This document shows, piece by piece, positions 39,101-47,838 of a stretch of DNA of 64,000 bases (position 1 is the stretch's first letter; each line of letters starts with the position of its first letter). The position numbers were made by a program, and so were the translations under genes. Source of the stretch: Actinobacteria bacterium UBA2184 (GTDB lineage: Bacteria; Actinomycetota; Coriobacteriia; Anaerosomatales; Anaerosomataceae); assembly GCA_002328745.1 (NCBI GenBank), contig DCVQ01000027.1, positions 21,486 to 85,485 of the forward strand. Direction: 5' to 3'. The notes beneath the pieces were generated by a model. It was not told the origin of the DNA. It saw only the letters and a list, made by a program, of their open reading frames with translations, and did no database searches.

Positions 39101-40462
39101 ATGATGGGCGCGAAGGAAGAGATCATCACGCTCGAGCAGGCGCTCGATCTGGAGCGCGACGACAGCGTGGCGCTCTACAAGCGACACGTGAACCCGGGGC
39201 TGTGCACGCTGCTCGGCATCATCGGGTTCGACCGGCGGTTCGTCGAGGCACACGGCATGACGGTGCGCGACGACCACGGGAGGGAGTACCTGGACTTCCT
39301 CGGGGGGTACGGGGCGCTGAACTTCGGTCACAACCACCCGGAGATCGTCGAGGCGGTGCGCCGGGTGGAATCCATGCCCAACATCCTCCAGGCCTCCATC
39401 GGGTGCCTGGTCGGACCGCTCGGCGCGAGCCTCGCGGCCATCCTGCCCGGCGAGGTGCGCAGGAGCTTCTTCTGCAGCAGCGGGGCCGAGGCGGTGGAGG
39501 GCGCGCTGAAGCTCGCGCGTATCGCCACCGGCCGGACGGACCTGGTGTACGCCGAGGGCTCGTTCCACGGCAAGTCGTTCGGCGCCCTGTCGGTCACCGG
39601 GCGCGCGAAGTACCAGACGCCCTTCGAGCCGCTGGTGCCCGGGTGCCACATGGTCCCCTATGGCGACATCGAGGCGCTCGAGGCCGCGCTCGCCGCTCGC
39701 GAATGCGCCGCGTTCATCATCGAGCCGATCCAGGGTGAGGGCGGCATCGTCGTTCCGCCCGACGGCTACTTGAGCGCGGCGGCCGCGGCGTGTCGTGCGA
39801 CGGGGACGCTGCTCATCGTCGACGAGATCCAGACAGGCCTGGGCAGGACCGGCGCCGTGTTCGCGTCCGAGCACGAGGATGTCGCGCCCGATATCGTGGC
39901 CACCGCGAAGAGTCTCGGCGGGGGCGTGATGCCGGCCGGGGCGTTCTCGGCGACTGCCGAGGTATGGGACAAGGGGTTCGGCGGCACCGAGAAGTGCACG
40001 CTGCACACGTCGACCTTCGGCGGGAACGCGCGGGCGATGGCGGCCGGGCTCAAGTCGATCGAGATCCTGATGCGCGACGATCTCTCCTCGGCGGCGCGCG
40101 AGAAGGGCGAGCGGCTGATGGCCGGGCTCGAGCGCATAGCGTCCGGGAGCGGGCTCATCAAGGAGGTGCGCGGACGCGGACTGATGATCGGCGTCGAGTT
40201 CTACGAGCCGCGCGTGGCCAAGAAGCTCTCCGCGGAGTACCTGGCGGCGTCGGTCGCCGGCCTGCTGCTGCAAGACCACGGCGTCATCACGGCGTACACC
40301 CTCAACAACCCCAACGTGATCCGCCTCGAGCCGCCGCTCATCGTCACCGATGCGCAGATCGACCACCTGCTCGACGCGTTCGAGCAGGTGGTCAGCAAGC
40401 ACCACGGGTTCCTCGGCGTGATGGCAGGGCTCGGAAGGACGATGGTCTCCCGGCGCCGGTAG
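39101..40462 (+). CDS. Class III PLP-dependent aminotransferase (putrescine/ornithine type)
   Basis: 453 residues. PLP features: SSGAEAVEGALKLAR (phosphate cup), FHGKSFGALSVTG, VDEIQTGLGRTG with the PLP-contacting Asp, and the Schiff-base Lys in TAKSLGGG. The N-terminal NPGLCTLLGIIGFDRRFVEAHG and overall length resemble putrescine or acetylornithine/4-aminobutyrate aminotransferases; exact substrate not resolved. GGAGGAGG lies right before the two Met codons at 39101/39104. Single gene. Confidence 0.9.
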   Translation: MMGAKEEIITLEQALDLERDDSVALYKRHVNPGLCTLLGIIGFDRRFVEAHGMTVRDDHGREYLDFLGGYGALNFGHNHPEIVEAVRRVESMPNILQASIGCLVGPLGASLAAILPGEVRRSFFCSSGAEAVEGALKLARIATGRTDLVYAEGSFHGKSFGALSVTGRAKYQTPFEPLVPGCHMVPYGDIEALEAALAARECAAFIIEPIQGEGGIVVPPDGYLSAAAAACRATGTLLIVDEIQTGLGRTGAVFASEHEDVAPDIVATAKSLGGGVMPAGAFSATAEVWDKGFGGTEKCTLHTSTFGGNARAMAAGLKSIEILMRDDLSSAAREKGERLMAGLERIASGSGLIKEVRGRGLMIGVEFYEPRVAKKLSAEYLAASVAGLLLQDHGVITAYTLNNPNVIRLEPPLIVTDAQIDHLLDAFEQVVSKHHGFLGVMAGLGRTMVSRRR

Positions 40463-40543
40463 GTCCGCCCGAGATCCGTCGGCCCCGCCCTCGCGGTCGT
40501 GGGGCCGGACCGGCCGCCGCGGCATGCGGCGCGCCACCTGCGC

Positions 40544-40549
40544 TATCCT
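40544..40549 (+). promoter_or_regulatory. -10 element of a probably leaderless gene
   Basis: TATCCT ends 7 bases before ATG 40557, with no ribosome binding site between. Same GCTATCCT wording as before the metallopeptidase gene at 15978. Confidence 0.45.
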
Positions 40550-40556
40550 GAGCGGT

Positions 40557-41417
40557 ATGACCGCCACCGTCCTTCTCGCGCTCTCCACTTCGCTGCTCTT
40601 CGGAGTCGGCGACTTCCTCGGCGGCGTCGCCACCCGCCGCGACACGCCGTATGCGGTGACGGGCACGTCGCATCTCGTGGCGATGGGGCTTCTCGTCCTG
40701 GCGGTCCTGTTCGTGCTCCCGCCGGCGCATGCTACGGAGCTCGACATCGCGTGGGGCATGCTGTCGGGCCTGTCGGGGGTCGCCGGCGTGATCTCGCTGT
40801 TCACGGCGCTGTCGGTCGGGCGCATGAGCATCGTCGCGCCGATATCCGCGGCGCTCTCGGCGGCGCTGCCGGCCGTCTACGACCTGGCGAGCGGTACCCG
40901 GCTTCCGACGCACACCCTTGCCGGCATCGGGCTCGCGCTCGTCGCCATCGTGATCGTGAGCATCGCCCCGGACGAGCAGCTGCACGAGCCCGCGCACCCG
41001 TACCGGCCGCGGCTCGCGCTCGTGCTCGCGATGCTGTCGGGGGTCGGCTTCTCGGGCGCCTTCATCGCGTTCTCGCACACCGCGGACGCGAGCGGGCTCG
41101 TGCCGGTGCTCGCGGCGCGCGCGGTGTCGATCGCGGTCGCCGTGCTGCTGTCGGTGCGCTTCGGCCACGGTTTCCCGGTGGACCGCACCGCGCTCGCGCC
41201 GAGTGCCGGAGCCGGACTCACGGACTTTCTCGCCAACATCACGATGATCACCGCCATCAGGCTCGGCCCGCTCGCCATCGCATCCGTCCTTGGCTCGCTG
41301 TTCCCGGTGGTCGTCGTGTTCCTCGCGCGCGTCTTCCTGGGAGAGCGGCTCCACGCGTGGCAGCGCGTCGGGGTCGTGCTTGCTGTGGCCGCGGTGCTGC
41401 TCGCGGCGCTTCCGTAG
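40557..41417 (+). CDS. EamA/DMT-family transporter
   Basis: 286 residues, ten predicted TM helices in two EamA repeats of about 140 residues each (first repeat with VAPISAALSAALPAVY, second with LGSLFPVVVVFLARVFLGE, the typical last-helix motif). Such carriers export amino acids, metabolites or drugs; the substrate is unknown. Start ATG 40557, probably leaderless. Confidence 0.9.
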   Translation: MTATVLLALSTSLLFGVGDFLGGVATRRDTPYAVTGTSHLVAMGLLVLAVLFVLPPAHATELDIAWGMLSGLSGVAGVISLFTALSVGRMSIVAPISAALSAALPAVYDLASGTRLPTHTLAGIGLALVAIVIVSIAPDEQLHEPAHPYRPRLALVLAMLSGVGFSGAFIAFSHTADASGLVPVLAARAVSIAVAVLLSVRFGHGFPVDRTALAPSAGAGLTDFLANITMITAIRLGPLAIASVLGSLFPVVVVFLARVFLGERLHAWQRVGVVLAVAAVLLAALP

Positions 41418-41507
41418 CCAGCGGCGGTCCGGGCGGCAGGTAACGGCGACGTTCCCGCGGGCGTGGTTCGGGTACGCTTATCCCGACGGCGAGCCGAAGG
41501 AGACCTC

Positions 41508-41978
41508 ATGCTTCGCGTGGACATTCCGGGGCGCAGGGCGTACGAGTTCGAGAACCTCGTACTCGACGTGAATGGCACGATCGCTGAGGGCGGAGCGCTT
41601 CTCCCCGGACTCGCAGGGGCGCTCGCGCCCCTGCGCGACACGCTCACGATAGTCGGCGTCACCGCCGATGCTCACGGCACCGCCGCCTCGCTTGGCGCCG
41701 AACTCGGCATCGAGGTCCGGGTGATCTCGCCCGGCGGGGAGGCCGACCAGAAGCTCGCAGTCATCGAATCGCTCGGCGCCGACGCCACGGTGGCGATCGG
41801 CAACGGCGCGAACGACGCACTGATGCTCGCCGCCGCGGGGATCGGTATCGCGGTCATCGGTCCCGAGGGAGCCGCGCGTATCGCGCTCGAGGCGGCCGAC
41901 GTGGTCGTGACCGATGTCCGTCACGCGCTCGCGATGCTCGCGGACCCGGCCCGGCTCGCCGCGACGCTGCGCGGTTGA
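41508..41978 (+). CDS. HAD-superfamily protein (soluble P-type-ATPase-like)
   Basis: 156 residues. Motif I reads LVLDVNGTIAEGG: the first Asp (nucleophile) is present, but the second Asp of DxDGT is Asn, as in P-type ATPases and related soluble ATPase-like HADs. Motif II is Thr in VGVTADAHG and motifs III/IV are AIGNGANDALML. It may act as a phosphatase on a small metabolite. GAAGGAG at 5 bases. First gene of an operon with psuK, psuG and a LOG protein, so it may dephosphorylate an intermediate or product of pseudouridine breakdown (inference). Confidence 0.82.
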   Translation: MLRVDIPGRRAYEFENLVLDVNGTIAEGGALLPGLAGALAPLRDTLTIVGVTADAHGTAASLGAELGIEVRVISPGGEADQKLAVIESLGADATVAIGNGANDALMLAAAGIGIAVIGPEGAARIALEAADVVVTDVRHALAMLADPARLAATLRG

Positions 41979-41988
41979 GGTGGGAGCG

Positions 41989-42894
41989 ATGAGGCCGAGG
42001 ATCACGGTAGCAGGCGGGGCGAACGGCGACCTGGTCGGCATCCCCGACGGCGGATTCGTGCCGCGCGACTCCAATCCGGGGCACGTGAAGGTGAGCGCCG
42101 GCGGCGTGGGGCGCAACATCGCCGAGAACCTCGCGCGTCTGGGCGCCGACGTGCGGCTGGTGACGGCGTTCGGCGATGACGACGGGGCGGCGTCGCTCGC
42201 GGAGGGATGCACGGCTGTGGGGATCGACGTCCGTCACAGCATCAGAGCCATCGGCACGCCGTGCTCCCGCTATCTCGCCGTGCTCGACGAGGCGGGCGAT
42301 CTTGCCGCCGCGGTCAACGACATGCGCGCGCTCGAAGCGCTCACCCCGACCCGGCTCGACCCGGCGGCGTTCGAGGGGGCCGAGGTGGTGGTTCTCGACT
42401 GCAACCTCTCCCCGGACACGCTCGTACGCGCCGTCGAGCTCGCCGGCACCACGCCGGTCGTGCTCGATCCGGTCTCCGTCCCCAAGGCGGCCGGTGCCCT
42501 GCCGGTGCTTGAGGGTCTCACGGCGCTCAAGGCCAACGTGAAGGAAGCCGAGGCGCTCACCGGCACGACGGGTGCGGAGGCCGCCGCAGACCGGCTGCTG
42601 CGGGCAGGGGTGAGACGCGCGTTCATCTCCCTCGGGCCCGATGGTCTGTGGTGCGCGTCCGCCGAAGGGTCCTTCGCGGTGCCGGCGGTGCCCTCGGCGG
42701 TCGCGAACGTCACGGGTGCCGGCGACGCGCTCGCGGCGGGCATCGCCTGGGGGATCGCGACGGGCCTGGGGATGCGGGAGACCGCACTGGCCGGGGTCGT
42801 GCTTGCGGCCATCGCGCTCGAGAGCGAGCGCACCGTGAGCGAACGCGTGAGCCTCGAGGCGCTTCGCTCGAGGATGAAGGAGGCACAGGCATGA
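41989..42894 (+). CDS. psuK: Pseudouridine kinase (PfkB family)
   Basis: 301 residues. PfkB carbohydrate-kinase features: N-terminal VKVSAGGVGRNIAENLARLG (substrate lid), DPVSVPKA, and the ATP/anion-hole motif NVTGAGDALAAG with catalytic Asp. Genomic pairing with psuG, which it overlaps by ATGA, identifies it as pseudouridine kinase rather than ribokinase. It phosphorylates pseudouridine so that PsuG can split it into uracil and ribose 5-phosphate. Ribosome binding site GAGGTGGGAG. Confidence 0.9.
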   Translation: MRPRITVAGGANGDLVGIPDGGFVPRDSNPGHVKVSAGGVGRNIAENLARLGADVRLVTAFGDDDGAASLAEGCTAVGIDVRHSIRAIGTPCSRYLAVLDEAGDLAAAVNDMRALEALTPTRLDPAAFEGAEVVVLDCNLSPDTLVRAVELAGTTPVVLDPVSVPKAAGALPVLEGLTALKANVKEAEALTGTTGAEAAADRLLRAGVRRAFISLGPDGLWCASAEGSFAVPAVPSAVANVTGAGDALAAGIAWGIATGLGMRETALAGVVLAAIALESERTVSERVSLEALRSRMKEAQA

Positions 42895-43838
42895 GACCGC
42901 ACCTGAGGGTAGCCCCGGTGGTGGCCGATGCGCTCGCGGCCGGACGTCCGGTGGTGGCGCTGGAGTCGACCATCATCTCGCACGGCTTCCCGTATCCCGC
43001 GAACCTCGAGTGCGCCATCGAGAGCGAGCGCGTGTGTCGCGAGGAGGGGGCGGTCCCGGCCACCATCGCGGTCATCGGCGGGAAGCTTGCGGTAGGCCTG
43101 AGCGACGTCGAGCTCGAACGTCTGGCGGCGGCCCGCGAGACGCCCAAGGCGAGCCGACGCGATCTGCCGCTGCTCATCGCGCGCGAGAGCGACGGGGCGA
43201 CCACGGTCGCCGGGACGATGGCGATCGCGGCCATGGCGGGCATCAGCCTGTTCGCGACCGGCGGTATCGGCGGCGTGCACCGCGGCGCGGAGCGCTCCTT
43301 CGACGTGTCGGCCGACCTCGAGGAGCTTGCCCGCACGAGCGTCGCGGTGGTCTCGGCAGGCGCCAAGTCAGTGCTCGACCTCGGCCTCACGCTCGAGTAC
43401 CTGGAGACCCGCGGCGTGCCGGTGATCGGTTATCGCACAGACGCGTTCCCGGCCTTCTACACGCGCGAGAGCGGGTTCGGCGTGGATGCGCGCCTCGACA
43501 CCCCCGCCGAGATCGCGGCCGTCTTGAAGGCGAAGTGGGAGACCGGCCTCCCGGGCGGCGTGGTGATCGCGAACCCCATCGATGAGGCGCACGCGCTCGA
43601 CCCTGCCGTCATCGACGACATCATCGATCGCGCCCTCGCCGAGGCGCGCGAGACAGGCGTGCGCGGCAAGAGCGTCACGCCGTTTTTGCTCGCCCGCATC
43701 CACGAGCTCACCGGCGGCCAGAGCGAGGACGCGAACAAGGCGCTCGTGTGGTCCAACGTTCGACTGGCGGCGCGGATCGCCTCCGCGCTCGGCTCGCGTG
43801 GCGGCGCCACGGCCACCTATCCCGGGAGGGAATCATGA
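42891..43838 (+). CDS. psuG: Pseudouridine-5'-phosphate glycosidase
   Basis: 315 residues. Family signatures: ALESTIISHGFPYPANLE (catalytic Glu), PATIAVIGGKLAVGLS, KASRRDLPLLIAR (catalytic Lys), TVAGTMAIAAMAGI, FATGGIGGVHRG and SAGAKSVLDLGLTLEYLET. Reversibly cleaves the C-C glycosidic bond of pseudouridine 5'-phosphate. AAGGAGG precedes ATG 42891. Coupled on both sides by 4-base overlaps. Confidence 0.96.
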   Translation: MRPHLRVAPVVADALAAGRPVVALESTIISHGFPYPANLECAIESERVCREEGAVPATIAVIGGKLAVGLSDVELERLAAARETPKASRRDLPLLIARESDGATTVAGTMAIAAMAGISLFATGGIGGVHRGAERSFDVSADLEELARTSVAVVSAGAKSVLDLGLTLEYLETRGVPVIGYRTDAFPAFYTRESGFGVDARLDTPAEIAAVLKAKWETGLPGGVVIANPIDEAHALDPAVIDDIIDRALAEARETGVRGKSVTPFLLARIHELTGGQSEDANKALVWSNVRLAARIASALGSRGGATATYPGRES

Positions 43839-44566
43839 CCGAGGCTCACAACGGAAAGCGCGCCTGGGACGACTCGCTGCTCGACATGGTGAACGGCGCC
43901 GAGACCGACTTCCTCGCCGGCAAGCGCGGCCATCACGAGAACGTCGAGGGCGCGGTGAGGATCTTCCTCGAGTTCCTGCGCGGCTTCGAGTTCATGAAGA
44001 TCGATCGCCCCTGCGTCACCGTGTTCGGGTCGGCGCGCTTTCGCGAGGGGCACCCGCACTACGAGATGGCGCGCGCGATGGGGCGCGCGCTTGCGGAGGC
44101 GGGCTTCTGCGTGATGACGGGTGGCGGGCCGGGCATCATGGAGGCCGCCAACCGGGGCGCCAAGGAGGCCGGGGGCCTGTCTCTCGGCGTGAATATCCAC
44201 CTGCCGCACGAGCAGGAGCCCAACGACTACATCGACCGCTTCATGGAGTTCGAGCACTTCTTCGTGCGCAAGGTGATGATGGTGAAGTACTCGTGCGCCT
44301 TCGTGGTGTGCCCGGGCGGCTTCGGCACGCTCGACGAGGTCTTCGAGACGCTCACCCTCATGCAGACCAAGAAGATCGAGGGCTTCCCCGTGGTCACGCT
44401 CGGCTCGGCGTTCTGGGAGCCGATGCTCGACTTCTTCCAGAAGCGCATGGTGGCTGAGGGGACGATCGCGCCCGACGATCTCGACCTGCTGCACGTCACC
44501 GACTCGGTCGACGACGCGGTGGAGTTCATCAAGAGCCACCCGTACGGCTGCAAGCACCCGCGGTAG
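43835..44566 (+). CDS. LOG-family nucleotide phosphoribohydrolase-like protein (TIGR00730)
   Basis: 243 residues. VTVFGSARFREGHPHYEMA, VMTGGGPGIMEAANRGAKE (nucleotide loop) and CPGGFGTLDEVFETLTLMQ (the PGGxGTxxE motif) are all present. Enzymes of this group remove the base from nucleoside 5'-monophosphates, releasing ribose 5-phosphate; the C-terminal length fits the larger bacterial subfamily. Coupled to psuG by an ATGA overlap, so a role in nucleotide/ribose salvage fits the operon. Ribosome binding site GGGAGGG. Confidence 0.88.
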   Translation: MTEAHNGKRAWDDSLLDMVNGAETDFLAGKRGHHENVEGAVRIFLEFLRGFEFMKIDRPCVTVFGSARFREGHPHYEMARAMGRALAEAGFCVMTGGGPGIMEAANRGAKEAGGLSLGVNIHLPHEQEPNDYIDRFMEFEHFFVRKVMMVKYSCAFVVCPGGFGTLDEVFETLTLMQTKKIEGFPVVTLGSAFWEPMLDFFQKRMVAEGTIAPDDLDLLHVTDSVDDAVEFIKSHPYGCKHPR

Positions 44567-44613
44567 CGCTGTTCGCGCTGCGTTCGAGCCGGCCCGCCGG
44601 TGCGGTCACGCCC

Positions 44614-45549
44614 TCATCGCCGCTTCAGGTCGCGCGAGACGGCCATCGCCGCGCGAGCACCCTCGCCCGCTGCGATGATGATCTGCTTGCCGAGCCCGTC
44701 GGTCACGTCACCGGCGGCGTAGATGCCGGGCGCCGACGTGGCGCAACGCTTGTCGGTGACGATCTCGCCCTTCTCGTTGGTCTCCACGAGACCGCCGGTG
44801 TACTCGGAGACGGGGATGGAGCCGGTCTCGATGAACACGCCGGTGACCGACAACACCTCTTCGGCGCCCGTCTTCACGTCTTTGACGGCAAGGCCGGTCA
44901 CGCGCTCGGCGCCCTCGATCGCGGTGACCTTGAGTCCCTCGCGTACGGTGATCGCGCCGGAAGCGGCGACCTTCTCGAGCACGGCGCCGTGCGCCTTGAG
45001 CGGCGTCTGCGTGACGATCGTGACGGTCGCGTCGAGATCGGCGAGTTCGAGGGCGGCGTCGCAGGCCGACTCGGTGGAGCCCACCACCGCGACGGGCTGG
45101 CCGCGAAAGAACGAGCCGTCGCACGTGGCGCAGTACGAGACGCCCCGGCCGATCATCTCGGTCTCGCCGGGAACGGCGAGGCGGTTGGGCGCGCGGCCCG
45201 TAGCGATGATCACGGCGCGCGTGGGCAAGTGCGTCCCCTCGCGCGTGTAGACGTCGAAGCCGTCTTCGGCGGGCACGAGGGCGTTCACCAGCTGTCCCTC
45301 GAAGCACTTCACGTCGAACTGCGAGACGTGGTCGCGGAACGCCTGCACGAGATCCGCGCCGGTGACGAGGCGCCAGCCGAGGTAGTTCTCGACCTCGCTC
45401 GCCCAGGCGGCCTGGCCACCGACCTCGCCGCCGACGATGGCGGTGGCGAGCCCCTGTCGCGCGGCGTACATGCCTGCGGTGAGTCCCGCGGGGCCGGCGC
45501 CGATCACGACGACGTCGTAGCGTTCGGGTGAGTGCGTCTCGTCTGCCAT
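44614..45549 (-). CDS. trxB: Thioredoxin reductase-like FAD enzyme
   Basis: 311 residues. FAD-binding VVVIGAGPAGLTAGMYAA, redox pair YCATCDGSFF (CxxC), NAD(P)H-binding region AVVGSTESACDAALELAD and C-terminal FAD motif GIYAAGDVTDG. The second dinucleotide motif reads GSTESA rather than GGGNSA, a variant that may change cofactor choice (for example ferredoxin or NADH in place of NADPH). Possible reductant source for thioredoxin and hence the selenoperoxiredoxin, though the genes are not adjacent. GAGGAGGC precedes the ATG. Confidence 0.88.
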   Translation of the reverse strand: MADETHSPERYDVVVIGAGPAGLTAGMYAARQGLATAIVGGEVGGQAAWASEVENYLGWRLVTGADLVQAFRDHVSQFDVKCFEGQLVNALVPAEDGFDVYTREGTHLPTRAVIIATGRAPNRLAVPGETEMIGRGVSYCATCDGSFFRGQPVAVVGSTESACDAALELADLDATVTIVTQTPLKAHGAVLEKVAASGAITVREGLKVTAIEGAERVTGLAVKDVKTGAEEVLSVTGVFIETGSIPVSEYTGGLVETNEKGEIVTDKRCATSAPGIYAAGDVTDGLGKQIIIAAGEGARAAMAVSRDLKRR

Positions 45550-45644
45550 CGGGAGCCTCCTCGGGGCGGCGGTGTGTGAGCACCGCGGACTGTCACCTTT
45601 GAATCGTACCCCGCACGGTGATGCCTGAGCTCTTCGAGCGCTGC

Positions 45645-46181
45645 TCAGATCCGGCTTCGGCGGTAGGCGAATGCGGCGCCCGTCGCCGCGGCGAACAGCG
45701 CGGCGGCCGCGAGCAGCGCGAGCTTCCAGGTCTCCGGCGGGTCTTCCACAGCGGCCCCGGGCCTGATCACGCGGAGCGCCGTCACGTGGATGTCCATGTC
45801 ACCGCCGTGCTCGGCGCATGCGGCGTTGAAGGTCCCGCTGACCTCGACCAGGTCGCCACGATGACGGTAATCGCCGAACACGGTCACCGCTCGGGCCAGC
45901 TCCGGGCTCACGACGGCCGCCTGGCCCGAGTTGTAGCCCGAAAGCGCCGCGCCCTCCTCGGTCGTTTCGCCGGCGTACGCGTCGTCGTTGAGATGCAGCC
46001 AGACCTCATCGCCCCGAGTCATCGCTTCGCCGATCGCTTCCCCGGTGAACGTGATCGAGTGCCCGTCCCACAGCGCAGGGGCCTCGATCAGCCGGGTGCT
46101 GGACACAGCCTCCGCCATGGCGGAGGCGGGCAGCGCGAACACGGCGACGGTGAGCGCAAGAGCGAATGCCAGACGTCTCAC
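45645..46181 (-). CDS. Exported OB-fold-like protein with C-terminal membrane anchor
   Basis: 178 residues. Signal peptide (LAFALALTVAVFALPASAMA), then about 115 residues with a beta-barrel-like pattern (SITFTGEAIGEAMTRGDEVWLHLNDD; GDLVEVSGTFNAAC) resembling OB-fold domains, and a C-terminal TM (LALLAAAALFAAATGAAFAY) with a basic stop-transfer end. The GTG start overlaps the trkH stop as GTGA, so it is made together with the K+ channel. Role unknown; a subunit or stability factor of the Trk system is a guess. Confidence 0.75.
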   Translation of the reverse strand: MRRLAFALALTVAVFALPASAMAEAVSSTRLIEAPALWDGHSITFTGEAIGEAMTRGDEVWLHLNDDAYAGETTEEGAALSGYNSGQAAVVSPELARAVTVFGDYRHRGDLVEVSGTFNAACAEHGGDMDIHVTALRVIRPGAAVEDPPETWKLALLAAAALFAAATGAAFAYRRSRI

Positions 46182-47683
46182 TGTCCCTTCACCACCGACC
46201 ACAGCCAGCCGAAGAGCGCGAACACGGCGACGAACTCCATGCGCCCGAGCCACATCGCGAGTACGTAGATGGACTTGAGCGCACCGGGCATGGTCGGCGA
46301 CACGAGGCCGCAGCTGAGCCCCGTGTTCGATGCCGCCGACACGCCGTCGAACGCCGCGTCGACGAGCGGGTACCCGGACAGCACGCCCGCCAGTGTCACG
46401 AGCGCGTGCATGGTGAGGAACGCGATCGTGATGAGCATGACCGAGCGCACCGTCGTGTCGCGAAGAGTCCGGTCCTTGAGGTGGTGGTAGCGGGAGGAGA
46501 TCACCGCGGACTCGGGCGAGAGCGTCCGGCGGATCTCTTCGATGAAGGTCTTGGTGATGATCGAGACCCGGATACCCTTGATGCCTCCTGCCGTCGAGCA
46601 TGAAGACGCGCCGACCACCATGGCGCCGATGATCCCGAGCATCGCAAGCGGCCCCCACTGCGTGACGAGCGCGCGGGAGTAGACGGTGCCGAATCCCGTG
46701 GTGGTGTGCCCGGAGATGACGAGGTAGAACGACTTTCGGATGAAGGGCAGTGCGTCGGGGTACACCCCCGCGCGTGCCAGGCCGATAGCGGTCACGAGTG
46801 CGAACAGGCCGAGGGTGACGGCAAAGCTCCTCGTCTCCACGTTGCGCCGCAGCTCGCCGCGATCACCTGTCCATACGGCCCAATGCACCGCGAAGTTGAG
46901 CGAGCCGGCCACGAAGATGATGATGCAGAGCACCTCGAAGACCAGCGAGTGATACCACATCGTGTTAAAGGACTGCGGCGCGAAACCCCCCGTGCTGAAC
47001 GCGCCCATGAACACCCACAGCCCGTGCAGGAACGCACGCGCGGGCGCCTGTCCGAGCGCCAGGGCCGACACCGTGAGCGCGGTCGTCCCGAGCGCAAGCC
47101 AGCCGAGGCTGACCACCCAGATCATGCGCGCTGTCTGCACCACGTTCGGCAGCAACCGGTCTTCTTTCCCCTCACCGCTGTACAGATGGTAGATGCCGCC
47201 GCCCACACCCTTGAACAGCGCGGTGAGCGCGATGACGATGATGCCCTGGCCTCCGGCGAACGTCAGAACGAACCGCCACATGTTCATGCCGTTCGATATG
47301 TGGTCGAGGTCCTGGACAAGGTAGAGACCCGTGGTCGTCAGGCCGCTCATGACGTCGAACATGGCGTCGAGGTATCCGCTGACATGCCCTGACAGGTAGA
47401 AGGGGAGCGCGCCGAGAACGGTTGCGAGCAGCCACGATGCGGAGACGATGACCAGCCCGTGTCTGCGCCTGAGCTCCTGGGTGGTGACGCAAGCGGCCTG
47501 CAGGCCGAAGCCGACCCCAAAGCACGCCAGGAGGCCGATGCCGAAGTCGATGGCAGTGTCCCACTCGGCGAACACGAGCGCGGTGACCAGGGGCAGAACC
47601 ATCAGCAGTCCGACGCCCAAGACGATCTTGCCCGTGTACAGGCCGATGACTCGGTGGTCATCAGCGGTCGGGCGAAGCATCAT
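46178..47683 (-). CDS. trkH: Potassium uptake protein TrkH/KtrB
   Basis: 501 residues with about ten TM segments in four M1-P-M2 units. The selectivity-loop regions are recognisable: MSGLTTTGLYLV, FSTGGFAPQSFN, SGHTTTGFGTVYS and SAASNTGLSCGL; each has the conserved Gly that binds K+. The gate segment with MVVGASSCSTAGGIKGIR precedes the last part. The start is the first of two adjacent ATG codons, overlapping the stop of the small membrane ORF. It works with the TrkA subunit encoded two genes upstream. Confidence 0.94.
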   Translation of the reverse strand: MMLRPTADDHRVIGLYTGKIVLGVGLLMVLPLVTALVFAEWDTAIDFGIGLLACFGVGFGLQAACVTTQELRRRHGLVIVSASWLLATVLGALPFYLSGHVSGYLDAMFDVMSGLTTTGLYLVQDLDHISNGMNMWRFVLTFAGGQGIIVIALTALFKGVGGGIYHLYSGEGKEDRLLPNVVQTARMIWVVSLGWLALGTTALTVSALALGQAPARAFLHGLWVFMGAFSTGGFAPQSFNTMWYHSLVFEVLCIIIFVAGSLNFAVHWAVWTGDRGELRRNVETRSFAVTLGLFALVTAIGLARAGVYPDALPFIRKSFYLVISGHTTTGFGTVYSRALVTQWGPLAMLGIIGAMVVGASSCSTAGGIKGIRVSIITKTFIEEIRRTLSPESAVISSRYHHLKDRTLRDTTVRSVMLITIAFLTMHALVTLAGVLSGYPLVDAAFDGVSAASNTGLSCGLVSPTMPGALKSIYVLAMWLGRMEFVAVFALFGWLWSVVKGQ

Positions 47684-47838
47684 CCGCCTGCCAGCAGGGT
47701 CAGGATGATGATCGCCGCGCACGACCCCATGAGCACCAGGGCGAAGCCGGTCTCGGCGAGGACGCCGGACGCGAACGAGCGGATCCTCTTCAGGAGGTGT
47801 TCGTTCCGTCTCCTGCCTGGCACCGTGAGCGATTCCAT
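47680..47838 (-). CDS. 52-residue single-TM protein between trkA and trkH
   Basis: A basic N-terminus (VPGRRRNEHLLKRI) is followed by one TM helix (GFALVLMGSCAAIIILTLLA). The ATG at 47838 overlaps the trkA stop by one base (TGATG), and its TGA stop overlaps the trkH start codons. Such double coupling strongly argues that it is a real gene. It recalls small accessory subunits such as KdpF, but no sequence relation is claimed. It may stabilise TrkH or link it to TrkA. Confidence 0.72.
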   Translation of the reverse strand: MESLTVPGRRRNEHLLKRIRSFASGVLAETGFALVLMGSCAAIIILTLLAGG

